A stretch of DNA of 64,000 bases from positions 1,287,501-1,351,500 of the forward strand of contig CP075525.1 in NCBI GenBank assembly GCA_025808415.1, given 5' to 3'. This DNA is from Cyclobacteriaceae bacterium. GTDB taxonomy: Bacteria > Bacteroidota > Bacteroidia > Cytophagales > Cyclobacteriaceae. Below the pieces are notes generated by a model. It saw only the letters and a list, made by a program, of their open reading frames with translations, was not told where the DNA came from and did no database searches. This document shows, piece after piece, positions 25,296-33,443 of this stretch. Each line of letters starts with the position of its first letter. The stretch's first letter is position 1. Position numbers and translations under genes: made by a program.

Positions 25296-25949
25296 CTAAA
25301 TATCACTAGTTGATTGACCGTTATTTTCCAACATCTTCCGTACGTTACCATGAAACTCACCTATCGCTTTTGTATGCAGGCCTGGGTAAAGTATTTTATC
25401 GCGGAACCACGAACCGCTTTTGTACAAAGTTTTATGTGTTACCTGAGTGCCTCCCCTGGCTGTGGGGGTCAGTGAAATAAACTGCGAGCCTTGCGAGGCC
25501 GAATTTTCAAGGTAGCTAATGCGTATGGCTTTGGTTTTATCGCACACGTGCATCACTTCATGCCCTACAGCCAGGTTAACCAAGCCGTTCAGCAGCCTAA
25601 GGTTAAGGATTATTAACTGCCCGGCTTTTAGTCCTTCATAGTGTAAGTCTCCTGCATAGGTAATGCTGTGATCGTGCCGTGTGTATTGCATTCCAAACTT
25701 TACCATTGCCCCCCGCCAAACCTGGTCGGGACGGATGGTTTTGTAGGCATTCCATACCTCATGAATCGGGTGCTTAAATGAATAGGTCTTCAGGTGGCTA
25801 TGGTAATCTTTTCCTGAAGGGTCATAACACAGGGCGCTTAGCTTCGAAAAGTCCTGCGGCTTTGCCAATTGGTAGTCGACCAGGAATTTTCGCACTTTCG
25901 GGTAGCGCACCCGGTGCAGGTCGATCGTTTCAGGTATAGGTTTAATCAC
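25296..25949 (-). CDS. Hypothetical protein, possibly SRPBCC-like
   Basis: A 217-aa soluble protein without a signal peptide. The sequence contains FKHPIHEVWNAYKTIRPDQV, a beta-rich centre (LHYEGLKAGQLIILNLRLLN, ending FISLTPTARGGTQVTHKTLY) and a long C-terminal helix FHGNVRKMLENN. That helix-strand pattern resembles START/SRPBCC ligand-binding folds, but I cannot confirm a family. It borders the cassette island on its right and is divergent from the TerB-like gene across about 247 bp. Confidence 0.6.
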   Translation of the reverse strand: MIKPIPETIDLHRVRYPKVRKFLVDYQLAKPQDFSKLSALCYDPSGKDYHSHLKTYSFKHPIHEVWNAYKTIRPDQVWRGAMVKFGMQYTRHDHSITYAGDLHYEGLKAGQLIILNLRLLNGLVNLAVGHEVMHVCDKTKAIRISYLENSASQGSQFISLTPTARGGTQVTHKTLYKSGSWFRDKILYPGLHTKAIGEFHGNVRKMLENNGQSTSDI

Positions 25950-26196
25950 TCTTCAATATACTGGATTTGTCCCAATTCCTTTAAGTGCATGCCGATCTAA
26001 GTTGTTCTCACAAGTGTATTTTTATACTATTTCTGCGCGCAAATTTTACTATTGTAATGCCAAAAAATTAACTATTGCGCAGCAAAAGGATTGCGTTTTG
26101 CTGAATTAATAGTGTTTGCCAATCATTCGGGGCAGGGAAATAAAAAATCTTTTTAGAAATGCGTATTAGCTTGGGTAGTGTAGAATGCTATCGATT

Positions 26197-26574
26197 ATGG
26201 AAACGACATTAACCTATAAACTTGCTTTGTTGCACCTGGTGCATTTGCTGGTGCATGCCGATGATGTAGTTGACGACCAGGAGTTGGCCATGCTCCAGCG
26301 CATACGCGAAGAAGAACATATTACCGATGCGGTATTCAACGCGTTTACCTCACGTATTTCATTTTCAAACAACCGCGAATTGTACGAGCACGGTGTGCGG
26401 TTGCTTAACCAGTGCACCGATGAGGAGAAGCTTCAGGTTTTTGCCCACCTGTATAAACTGGCGCAAGCCGACAACGACTTCAGCATGAAAGAGGTGCGCC
26501 TTCTGTTTTATTCCCTTGAGCAAACACAGGTTGAATTTGATGATGTAGTGCTGATAGCCCGTATGGCTTCGTAA
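26197..26574 (+). CDS. TerB-like protein
   Basis: A 125-aa all-helical protein from Met 26197 (the frame opens at 26185). Motifs fit the TerB/DnaJ-like metal-binding fold: LVHADDVVDDQELAMLQRIR in the first half and LYKLAQADNDFSMKEVRLLF in the second, two repeats each with an acidic DD/D turn. TerB-family proteins are cytoplasmic and linked to stress or phage-defence associated ter systems. No other ter gene is nearby, so a tellurite role is not implied. It converges with the oxidoreductase gene, leaving 3 bp between stops. Confidence 0.65.
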   Translation: METTLTYKLALLHLVHLLVHADDVVDDQELAMLQRIREEEHITDAVFNAFTSRISFSNNRELYEHGVRLLNQCTDEEKLQVFAHLYKLAQADNDFSMKEVRLLFYSLEQTQVEFDDVVLIARMAS

Positions 26575-26577
26575 GCT

Positions 26578-27765
26578 TTATTTCGCCAGCAGGAAATGCA
26601 CAGGGATAGCGGCTTCACCGCTTACAATAGCTGAAATTAATTCGCCCAGAGCTGGTCCGTGTTTAAAACCATGGCCTGAACCACCGCCCAGGAAAAAAAG
26701 ATTACCTGCTTCGGGATGGTGATCGAAAATAAAATTACCATCAGGTGAATTTTCGTAAGGGCACACGCGGTTCTCAACCAGTGGTGCGTGCGCCAGCCCC
26801 GGAAAACGATGGGCAATAAATTTTCGGGCCTTGGCCAATACACTGGTATCAGCAATCCGCTCACCCGATGTTGGATCGAACGGAACGCCACGTTCGTCCA
26901 CGCCAATCTTAAAACCGCGGTATGCATTGCCGGGTATGCCATAATAAAAATCTTTTCCGTCTACATCCACCCATACCGGAAAGTTTTCGTAAGCCTGTGC
27001 CTGATCGGGGGGAACACCAAAATAATACACTTCTTGTTTTGTACAGGTAATGGTTTGACCCAATACATCAGGAAAAATTTTACCCAGCCACGAACCGCAG
27101 GAGAAAATAAAACAATCGGCCTTTAAGGATTGCCCGTTGGAGAGTTTAACAGAGGTGAGTTTGTTGTCATCAATTTTTCCGGGTAAAGCATAAGCCTGAA
27201 TATAGGTGCCGCCTTCATCCCGAAAGGCTTTTTGCACGGCCTGGCAAGCTTCGCGGGCGCGCAAACATCCACCGTAAGGATCCAGGTAACCATGATGGAT
27301 ATCTTCGGTGTTAACAATGGGGTATCGTTTTGCCAGTTCCTGTGCCGATAGCTTTTCATATTCCATCTTATGCTTTTTTGCAAAGGGGATGGAATCATCT
27401 ACCAACGGGGTTTTTTCGTCATAACACATCCACAGTATGCCCTTGTTTTGAAATAGTTTTCTGTTCCAGCGCTGTTCATGTTCTTTCCACAAGGTTAATG
27501 CGCGCACATTTAAATCGAAGTAAAATTCGTTGGCGCCATAGGTAGAGCGTATCACCCGCGTTTCATCGCCCGAACTGCTGCGTGAATGGCCGGGTCCCCA
27601 GGCATCGATAAGTGTTACTTTATAATGCTGCCGGAGCAGAAAGAGGGAGGCCCATCCGCCAAAAGCACCGGCACCAATCACTGCAATACTGCTGCCCGGT
27701 GGCAGGGGCTCAATTTTTTTTGCGGGTGCTTTACCGACAACAGGTGAAAATGTATTGGCCGTCAT
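26578..27765 (-). CDS. FAD-dependent oxidoreductase of the sarcosine-oxidase (DAO) type
   Basis: A 395-aa DAO-family flavoprotein. The dinucleotide-binding motif is VIGAGAFGGWASLFLLRQ (about 29-46), then the FAD signature GPGHSRSSSGDETRVIRSTY (about 58-77). The C-terminal part contains NRVCPYENSPDGNFIFDHHP with the Cys that covalently binds FAD in monomeric sarcosine oxidases, and LGGGSGHGFKHGPALGE. These fit oxidation of an N-methyl amino acid with release of H2O2. The exact substrate is not shown. The gene lies 13 bp downstream of pyrE but is unlikely to be related to it. Confidence 0.85.
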   Translation of the reverse strand: MTANTFSPVVGKAPAKKIEPLPPGSSIAVIGAGAFGGWASLFLLRQHYKVTLIDAWGPGHSRSSSGDETRVIRSTYGANEFYFDLNVRALTLWKEHEQRWNRKLFQNKGILWMCYDEKTPLVDDSIPFAKKHKMEYEKLSAQELAKRYPIVNTEDIHHGYLDPYGGCLRAREACQAVQKAFRDEGGTYIQAYALPGKIDDNKLTSVKLSNGQSLKADCFIFSCGSWLGKIFPDVLGQTITCTKQEVYYFGVPPDQAQAYENFPVWVDVDGKDFYYGIPGNAYRGFKIGVDERGVPFDPTSGERIADTSVLAKARKFIAHRFPGLAHAPLVENRVCPYENSPDGNFIFDHHPEAGNLFFLGGGSGHGFKHGPALGELISAIVSGEAAIPVHFLLAK

Positions 27766-27777
27766 AAACTTTTGGTA

Positions 27778-28428
27778 TCAGGCTGTCCACCGCGATGGGT
27801 CGTAACGCCAGGCCTTCAACGATGTCAATTCTTGTTCGTTGATGTATTGCTGTTTAAGGGCACAGTTTAACAAGTAGTTATAATCGCTAAGGCTAACCAT
27901 CGAAACATTGGCCTGGTAAAAGTTATTGATGGCAATGTCGAATCCGTAAGTAAATATGGAGGCCATGCCCAAAACATTTGCCCCGGCCTGGCGCAAGGCT
28001 TCAACGGCTTTCAGGGAACTTCCCCCGGTTGAAATCAGGTCTTCAATAACTACTATTTTTTGCTCTTTTTGGATGCGCCCCTCAATCAGGTTTTCCATGC
28101 CATGGTCTTTCGGCTTTGGCCTTACATAGGCGAAAGGCAAATTGAGGGCATCAGCCACAAGTGCCCCTTGTGCAATACCGGCTGTAGCCACACCGGCAAT
28201 GGCCTCAACGGCACCATAATTTTCTTTGATGATAGAAATCAATCCTGCTTTTATGGTATTTCTTATTTCAGGGTAGGATAGGGCCAGCCGGTTGTCGCAA
28301 TAGATGGGTGACTTCCATCCTGAGGCCCAGGTGAAGGGCTTTTGCGTATTTAATTTAATGGCTTCAATCTGCAAGAGCATGGTGGCCACCTGCTCGGCCG
28401 TTTTTCCTTCAACTTTAACAATGGGCAT
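27778..28428 (-). CDS. pyrE: Orotate phosphoribosyltransferase
   Basis: Converts orotate and PRPP to orotidine monophosphate in pyrimidine synthesis. The frame opens at 28500, but Met 28428 gives the usual 216 aa and a normal N-terminus; the extra 24 residues lack homology features. Motifs visible are the start TFASGWKSP-like FTWASGWKSPIYCDNR, the GVATAGIAQGA loop and the PRPP-binding VVIEDLISTGGSS. The gene is monocistronic or cotranscribed with the downstream oxidoreductase (13 bp gap). Confidence 0.92.
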   Translation of the reverse strand: MPIVKVEGKTAEQVATMLLQIEAIKLNTQKPFTWASGWKSPIYCDNRLALSYPEIRNTIKAGLISIIKENYGAVEAIAGVATAGIAQGALVADALNLPFAYVRPKPKDHGMENLIEGRIQKEQKIVVIEDLISTGGSSLKAVEALRQAGANVLGMASIFTYGFDIAINNFYQANVSMVSLSDYNYLLNCALKQQYINEQELTSLKAWRYDPSRWTA

Positions 28429-28578
28429 ACCGCAAATAATGTTTCCCGAAAAATCCGGTAATCGGTCGGTTAAATCAAGTTTGGTAGCCAAATTGGGCAA
28501 AAAACTTTAGTCCCCCCTTGTGGGGTTAGAGAATATTTATTCTTTTGCACGCATGGTGCGCCTTCTATTGTTTCCCGG

Positions 28579-29265
28579 ATGATAATTTTTATCAATGATA
28601 TCCCGGTAAGTCTGTACAAAGCCGATGAAAGTCCGGTAGACGGTCATTTTAATCATGTTATAGATGCTGCGCACGAACCGGTTACGCGTGCCAGGCTGGT
28701 ACAGCACGTTTGGGTTAAAAATGTGCGCGAACCCGAGTTTGAAATGCTGTTGGAATACCTCAATTCCAAAGTGCCCATAGGGCTTCATTCCCTGCACATC
28801 AGTGCATACGATTATACAGCCTTGAAAAATCAACTGACCAGCAAGTTTAAGGTTATAAAGGCTGCAGGCGGGCTGGTGCGAAAAAAGGATAAGTTTTTGA
28901 TGATTTACCGGATGAAGAAGTGGGATTTGCCCAAGGGCAAGAAAGAGCGTGGCGAAAAATACCCGCAGGCCGCTATTCGCGAAGTGGAAGAGGAATGCAA
29001 TGTTTCAGTAAAGTTGGCCGGAAAAATTTGTACCACCTGGCACACCTATACCATGAACCGCAGGGCCATGTTGAAAAAAACAAAGTGGTATGCAATGGAC
29101 CTGATCGATGATTCTAAAATGAAGCCGATGGGGGAGGAAGATATTGAAGAATTGCGTTGGATGAAGACCAAAGAAGTGTACCATGCCCTTGAGCATTCCT
29201 ACAAGTCGATCCGCTATGTTTTTGAGCGGTACTACGATTTGGTGGACATCAAATCCCCACGCTGA
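28579..29265 (+). CDS. Nudix-domain hydrolase with N-terminal extension
   Basis: A 228-aa protein. An N-terminal domain of about 90 residues (MIIFINDIPVSLYKADESPV and following) precedes a Nudix domain (about 95-215). The Nudix box runs GKKERGEKYPQAAIREVEEE and is intact except that the usual Gly before the last position is Asn (EECNV). The core REVEEE supplies the metal-binding glutamates. It probably hydrolyses a nucleoside diphosphate derivative; the substrate is unknown. It is convergent with coaD, leaving 6 bp. A weak promoter (TTG 28518-28520, TTCTTTTG 28540-28547) lies upstream. Confidence 0.8.
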   Translation: MIIFINDIPVSLYKADESPVDGHFNHVIDAAHEPVTRARLVQHVWVKNVREPEFEMLLEYLNSKVPIGLHSLHISAYDYTALKNQLTSKFKVIKAAGGLVRKKDKFLMIYRMKKWDLPKGKKERGEKYPQAAIREVEEECNVSVKLAGKICTTWHTYTMNRRAMLKKTKWYAMDLIDDSKMKPMGEEDIEELRWMKTKEVYHALEHSYKSIRYVFERYYDLVDIKSPR

Positions 29266-29271
29266 AATTTC

Positions 29272-29727
29272 TTAAAGTTTGTACGGCAAGAAACTTGAAA
29301 CATCGCCTTTGTAGCGGTGCACTTCACGTATGATGGACGAACTGATGGATGCAAACTGCGGTGAGGTAATTAAAAAAACGGATTCCAATTCGGCATTCAG
29401 GTAGCGGTTTACCTGGGCAATACTGTTTTCATATTCAAAGTCGGTGGTGTTGCGCAAGCCACGGAGTAAGTATTTTGCTCCGTTTTTGCGCGCAAATTCA
29501 GCGGTAAGTTCCGAGAAGGTAACTACTGAAATATTGGGATAGTTAACAAATGTTTTGCGGATGCACTCCAGCATCAGCTCAATTTCAAAATAGCGAACGC
29601 TTTTGCCGCTGTTGTAGCCGATGGCCACAATGATTTCATCAAAAAGTTTAAGGCCTCTTAAAACAATATCTTCATGGCCTCTCGTAAAGGGATCAAATGA
29701 GCCGGGGAATAGCGCAATACGTTTCAT
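29272..29727 (-). CDS. coaD: Phosphopantetheine adenylyltransferase
   Basis: Transfers AMP to 4'-phosphopantetheine to form dephospho-CoA. The 151-aa length is normal (about 160). The nucleotidyltransferase motif reads FPGSFDPFTRGHEDI with the TxGH signature, and the conserved ARKNGAKYLLRGLRNTTDFE region follows. The C-terminus has ISSSIIREVHRYKGD. It is followed on the minus-strand order by DUF3822, the arrangement common in Bacteroidota. Confidence 0.94.
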   Translation of the reverse strand: MKRIALFPGSFDPFTRGHEDIVLRGLKLFDEIIVAIGYNSGKSVRYFEIELMLECIRKTFVNYPNISVVTFSELTAEFARKNGAKYLLRGLRNTTDFEYENSIAQVNRYLNAELESVFLITSPQFASISSSIIREVHRYKGDVSSFLPYKL

Positions 29728-29781
29728 GGGGCAGGAGTTATCGGTTAAAGGTCGGCAAATGCTTACGGATAACCAAAGTGG

Positions 29782-30663
29782 TTAAAACAGGTCAATGCTA
29801 TAGAGGTCCAGAAAGTGGTGGTCCTGAACTTCATCAAACAGATATCCGAACGTAAGGTGCGTGGGCCGTTCACCAAAGGTTACGTTTTGAATGTACTTGT
29901 AAAACTCATGGTAATGGGGTGAGTTTTTACCAATATATCCCCACATAATTACTTTGCTGGTTTGTTGGTCCATTTCCAGTGTTTTCATAACCAGCATAAT
30001 GTATTTGATATAGTCCTGAAAGCTAAGGATGCTGAACTGGTTGTAGTACACCAGTTTATTTTCGTTAACCGATAAAATGTGCAGCTTGAACCGATCAACA
30101 TAAAGGTACAAAGGGTTGTCGTTTCGTGAGGCAGCATAGTGCATCACCCCTTCAATAAGGGCAGCCGATTGGTGGAGGACGGTGAATTGTTTTTGCGGAT
30201 AAAGTGCCTCCAGCCAGGCGGTCATTTCTTTTTGAACGGCAAATACAGTTACTGCCTGGCTGTTTTTCATGGCCACGGCCAAAACTTCTTCGCGGTTTTT
30301 ATTTACATGCGCATTAAATTTCAGGTAGTCGGCTGCTGATTCCGGGGCAAACAAGGTTTGTGGTACCTGAACCAGTTTTTGATTTTTGACCGCAAGTTTT
30401 ATGGCCTTCCAGAAACCTGCTTTTAAAAAGGCATGATGGTCAAACAGTTGATCGAGGGTGTTCAGTAAATCTTCATTGGAAGACACGGATGGAAGAACAT
30501 AGTCTTCCAGGAATAAAATCCGCTTGTCAGCCCCGTCTACAACGGCAACCTGAACATCGCGCGCGCCAACATTTACCAATAAGGAGTAGTCGTGGATGTT
30601 GTCTTCTTCAAAACGATCATCCTTGATTTTTTTTATCAGCTTAAACGCGGCAAGGCTTTGCAA
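29782..30663 (-). CDS. DUF3822-family protein
   Basis: A 293-aa protein of a Bacteroidota-specific family usually encoded beside coaD, as here (54 bp upstream of its start in transcription order). The N-terminal half shows an actin/Hsp70-like ATPase pattern: NVGARDVQVAVVDGADKRIL near residue 30 and the strand LYLYVDRFKLHILSVNENKL near 205. Function unknown; genetic linkage suggests a link to CoA synthesis or RNA methylation, but nothing here proves it. It is only 1 bp from the next upstream gene. Confidence 0.75.
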   Translation of the reverse strand: MQSLAAFKLIKKIKDDRFEEDNIHDYSLLVNVGARDVQVAVVDGADKRILFLEDYVLPSVSSNEDLLNTLDQLFDHHAFLKAGFWKAIKLAVKNQKLVQVPQTLFAPESAADYLKFNAHVNKNREEVLAVAMKNSQAVTVFAVQKEMTAWLEALYPQKQFTVLHQSAALIEGVMHYAASRNDNPLYLYVDRFKLHILSVNENKLVYYNQFSILSFQDYIKYIMLVMKTLEMDQQTSKVIMWGYIGKNSPHYHEFYKYIQNVTFGERPTHLTFGYLFDEVQDHHFLDLYSIDLF

Positions 30664-30664
30664 G

Positions 30665-31477
30665 TTATTCCCAGTTTCCGGCTGTGGTTACATCAGTGCG
30701 TGAACCAAAGCGCAGTGGCTTTCTGTTTTTGGCTTCGTTCTCCTCCCTGCGTTCAGGATTGATCGGGGCAGGATCCTTTACTTCAATAACCCAAACTTTA
30801 ATGTTGTTCCGATCAATTTGCTTGGTAAAAATGTCAAAGCTCTTGTCGGAGCCCGGAACTTTCGAAAGGTTTTTGATGTCAACATCAGGGTTTAATTGGT
30901 AATCCCAGAAGGTAATGAGGTTTTGGCCCTTTTTTACCTTATCGCCTGAACTGATTTTAGCCAGGCTGCTGATGGTTCCTTTATCCAGGAAGCTGAATTC
31001 TTCCACACGGTCGTTTGACTCCCTGCGCAAGCGATACGACTTTGTTCCTTTCACCACATAGTCACCCTCATTTTTCAAAAAGCCCAGAAAAGTACCATTG
31101 TCAGCAGCATTTACAGCATATGTTTTCCTGAAGATTTTTTCTTTTGCAGATACCTGGCCGATGGTATCTATCTTAACCAATACACTATCAACACCATAGC
31201 TTTTGGGGATGATGGTTTCGGTTTTAACGATGATGGGCACAGTACCATTTTCGATGAAGTTGATAAGCGAATCCCAATTGCTGGTGTACTTACCGTGCTG
31301 TTCGAGGTATACTTTTTGGGCTTCACGGATAACCGAGAGTTTATCGGTGATTTGCCGCTCGGTGGAAACGATTTTCTCGCGAAACTCAATAGTTGAATTA
31401 ATGCTGTTATACAGGTAATAGGCTAAGGCTAAGCTAACGGCAAAAAGAACGTAAGCGAGTATTTTTGAAAGGTTCAT
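30665..31477 (-). CDS. Hypothetical single-span membrane protein
   Basis: A 270-aa protein with an N-terminal membrane helix (about 5-25, ILAYVLFAVSLALAYYLY) followed by an extracytoplasmic domain. A coiled-coil-like stretch (FREKIVSTERQITDKLSVIR) leads to a mixed alpha/beta region with the segment VIREAQKVYLEQHGKYTSNW. A proline-rich, charged C-terminus ends the protein. The gene touches DUF3822 (1 bp gap), so the two are cotranscribed. It resembles conserved Cytophagales proteins of unknown function. Confidence 0.7.
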   Translation of the reverse strand: MNLSKILAYVLFAVSLALAYYLYNSINSTIEFREKIVSTERQITDKLSVIREAQKVYLEQHGKYTSNWDSLINFIENGTVPIIVKTETIIPKSYGVDSVLVKIDTIGQVSAKEKIFRKTYAVNAADNGTFLGFLKNEGDYVVKGTKSYRLRRESNDRVEEFSFLDKGTISSLAKISSGDKVKKGQNLITFWDYQLNPDVDIKNLSKVPGSDKSFDIFTKQIDRNNIKVWVIEVKDPAPINPERREENEAKNRKPLRFGSRTDVTTAGNWE

Positions 31478-31550
31478 CAGTTTCGGTTTAAGGTCACAAG
31501 TATAATTATTTTAAGGGGTAAAAAACAAGGTAAAATCCGTGTTTGGAGAA

Positions 31551-32027
31551 TTATATTCCATAAAAACCGGTCAGGTTTTTTAATTCTTCATGGGTTTTGC
31601 AATGCTTCAAAATGCCGTGTTTTTCAGCCTCGGGCATGGCCATAATTACATCCCAGGGAACAAATTCTACTGACTTGATAATCTGATTTTCCGGTTGCAT
31701 TTCAGGGTCCGAACCTGTACTTAGCCTGCCTCCGGTAACGCTTACATCGGCAAACAATTCAATGGCATGGAGGGGAGGGTTTACAAACTCGGTCACGAAC
31801 CGGAAACCGTCAACTTTTATATGTAATCCTGTCTCCTCCATAAACTCCCGTTTCAAACAGTCTTCCATATGCTGGCCAAAATCAAGGCCACCCCCCGGGG
31901 GTGCCCAAAAATCCTGGCCTTTATACAAGCTATGGTTGACCAGCAGCAGTGAATTTTCCTCCCAGCAAAGCCCGGAAACACGAACACGTACCTTATTGCC
32001 GTAAAGGGTATTAACATTCTTATCCAT
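31551..32027 (-). CDS. Nudix hydrolase
   Basis: A 158-aa Nudix protein. The box reads GGLDFGQHMEDCLKREFMEE TGL in outline: the catalytic REFMEETG core is intact, but the first Glu of the motif is replaced by Gln (FGQH). The rest of the Nudix fold is normal, so some activity is likely, perhaps with altered metal binding. The gene stands alone, 73 bp from the upstream gene on the same strand and divergent from DUF1573. Substrate unknown. Confidence 0.78.
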   Translation of the reverse strand: MDKNVNTLYGNKVRVRVSGLCWEENSLLLVNHSLYKGQDFWAPPGGGLDFGQHMEDCLKREFMEETGLHIKVDGFRFVTEFVNPPLHAIELFADVSVTGGRLSTGSDPEMQPENQIIKSVEFVPWDVIMAMPEAEKHGILKHCKTHEELKNLTGFYGI

Positions 32028-32122
32028 GTGGCTTACCTGCGGGGATAATTCAAGATGGACGGCAAAGTCACGAATCTTTTAGAAATTTGCACTTTATTGG
32101 CAAAATAGTTGTTCAGCGATTG

Positions 32123-32130
32123 TAACTTTG
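32123..32130 (+). promoter_or_regulatory. Candidate Bacteroidota promoter of the DUF1573 gene
   Basis: TAACTTTG matches the -7 element TAnnTTTG of Bacteroidota promoters exactly. TTG at 32097-32099 lies 23 nt upstream, within the usual 17-23 nt spacing. The gene start follows at 32145. Confidence 0.5.
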
Positions 32131-32144
32131 AAAAAATTAATCCC

Positions 32145-32558
32145 ATGAAAAAGTTCTTTGTTTTCTTACTGATGGTTGCCCTTGCTTCAGGCACATATGC
32201 GCAGGATAAGCAAGCCACTACTTCCAAAACAAATGGCCCTGTACTCACCTTTGAAAAAAACACCCACGATTTTGGGGATATTTTCCAGGGCGACCAGGTG
32301 GAGCATGTGTTTAAGTTTACCAATACCGGTAACGAGCCGCTTATCATTTCGAATATTCAGGTTACCTGTGGTTGCACAGCCCCTTCGTGGCCTAAAAACC
32401 CAATCCCCCCGGGTGGAAAGGGAGAAATAAAAATTGGGTTTAACAGCACGGGCAAAATGGGTCGCCAAAACAAAACGGTTACGGTAGTTTCCAATGCCGT
32501 GAATGACGACAACCTGATTTCATTTGTGACCAACATCCTGGCGAAGAACCCAAATTAA
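32145..32558 (+). CDS. DUF1573 periplasmic protein
   Basis: A 137-aa exported protein from Met 32145. A signal peptide (MKKFFVFLLMVALASGTYAQ) precedes a DUF1573 domain. Its signature lies in NTHDFGDIFQGDQVEHVFKF, then TCGCTAPSWPKNPIPPGGKG, an Ig-like beta-sandwich. DUF1573 proteins are common in Bacteroidota and are of unknown function; some are surface-exposed. It ends before a bidirectional terminator and converges with the DUF423 gene. Confidence 0.85.
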   Translation: MKKFFVFLLMVALASGTYAQDKQATTSKTNGPVLTFEKNTHDFGDIFQGDQVEHVFKFTNTGNEPLIISNIQVTCGCTAPSWPKNPIPPGGKGEIKIGFNSTGKMGRQNKTVTVVSNAVNDDNLISFVTNILAKNPN

Positions 32559-32582
32559 CTCCGTCCGGGTAAAGAATCAGCT

Positions 32583-32609
32583 AAAGCCATTCTGTGAAGG
32601 ATGGCTTTT
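32583..32609. terminator. Bidirectional terminator between DUF1573 and DUF423 genes
   Basis: Stem AAGCCAT/ATGGCTT with one extra closing pair, then a T-run (TTTTTT) on the plus strand and an A-run before it on the other. It lies 25 bp after the DUF1573 stop and just past the convergent DUF423 stop (32613). Confidence 0.7.
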
Positions 32610-32612
32610 TTG

Positions 32613-32990
32613 TTAGCGTATTTTGTAAATACCTGCCAGCAGGCATAGCCAACCGGCAATTAATGCCACACCGCCTATGGGTGTGATCATAGCAAAGGTT
32701 TTAATTTGTGTAAAGCACAACAGGTATAAACTGCCGCTGAATAAGAAAACGCCTGCAACGAACAAGCGCGAAGCATACGCAAAAAGTGTAACACGAAATA
32801 GATGCTGCAGTATACCGGCAACCAATAAGGCCAGCGCGTGGTAAAACTGGTAACGTACGGCCAGTTCAAACGTATCTACGCGACCAGTTTCAATAAGCAT
32901 GGGTTTTATTGCATGTGCGCCAAAAGCACCTACGGCTACACCCAACATTCCTAATGCAGCACCGATCGTAAACGTAGTTCGGCTATTCAT
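32613..32990 (-). CDS. DUF423-family membrane protein
   Basis: A 125-aa protein from Met 32990; the frame opens at 33065, but the shorter start gives the family's usual size and N-terminus. Four membrane helices are seen: GAALGMLGVAVGAFGAHAI, FYHALALLVAGILQH, FVAGVFLFSGSLYLLCF and ITPIGGVALIAGWLCLLAGI. The GAFGAHAI, YQFYHALALL and FSGSLYLLC motifs define DUF423 (the YwdK/YgdD type). Function unknown. Confidence 0.85.
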   Translation of the reverse strand: MNSRTTFTIGAALGMLGVAVGAFGAHAIKPMLIETGRVDTFELAVRYQFYHALALLVAGILQHLFRVTLFAYASRLFVAGVFLFSGSLYLLCFTQIKTFAMITPIGGVALIAGWLCLLAGIYKIR

Positions 32991-33094
32991 ATATTTAAAG
33001 CAGTGTTTGTAAGGCGTTTCAAAGATAACGGCCTTCAGGGTATATCGTATCACTATATTCCTCATTACTTTTACTGCGGTATTATTGAATGATC

Positions 33095-33442
33095 ATGGCC
33101 AAAAAAAACGACTGGAAAAACCGCGAAGGTGTAGTGTACTCTACTGCTTCGGATTTTGACTATAACTACAAACATGATGTCGAAGCCACAACCTTACCTC
33201 CGCAACAACAGCAACTGAAAGTTATGTTGGACAAAAGCGGCAGGGCGGGCAAGCAAGTAACACTGGTTACCGGCTTCATCGGCACGGCAGCTGATTTAGA
33301 AACACTTGGAAAAAACCTGAAGAACAAATGCGGTACCGGAGGCTCAGTGAAAGATGGTGAAATTATTATACAAGGTGATTTTCGCGACCGTGTGGTGCAG
33401 TTGTTGGTGAAGGATGGGTATAAGGCGAAGCGGGTGGGTTGA
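33095..33442 (+). CDS. SUI1/eIF1-like translation factor (YciH family)
   Basis: A 115-aa cytoplasmic protein from Met 33095. The SUI1/YciH core is clear: DKSGRAGKQVTLVTGFIGTA, then LKNKCGTGGSVKDGEIIIQG and FRDRVVQLLVKDGYKAKRVG. Bacterial members are small relatives of eukaryotic eIF1 and influence start-codon fidelity or stress translation. It is a single gene between DUF423 (divergent) and the serine hydrolase (convergent, 1 bp between stops). Confidence 0.88.
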   Translation: MAKKNDWKNREGVVYSTASDFDYNYKHDVEATTLPPQQQQLKVMLDKSGRAGKQVTLVTGFIGTAADLETLGKNLKNKCGTGGSVKDGEIIIQGDFRDRVVQLLVKDGYKAKRVG

Positions 33443-33443
33443 A

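Noticed and set aside
28511..28524. CCCC-TTGT-GGGG hairpin before pyrE as a pyrimidine attenuator
   Set aside because: Only four pairs, no T-run and no alternative structure; too little to support regulation.
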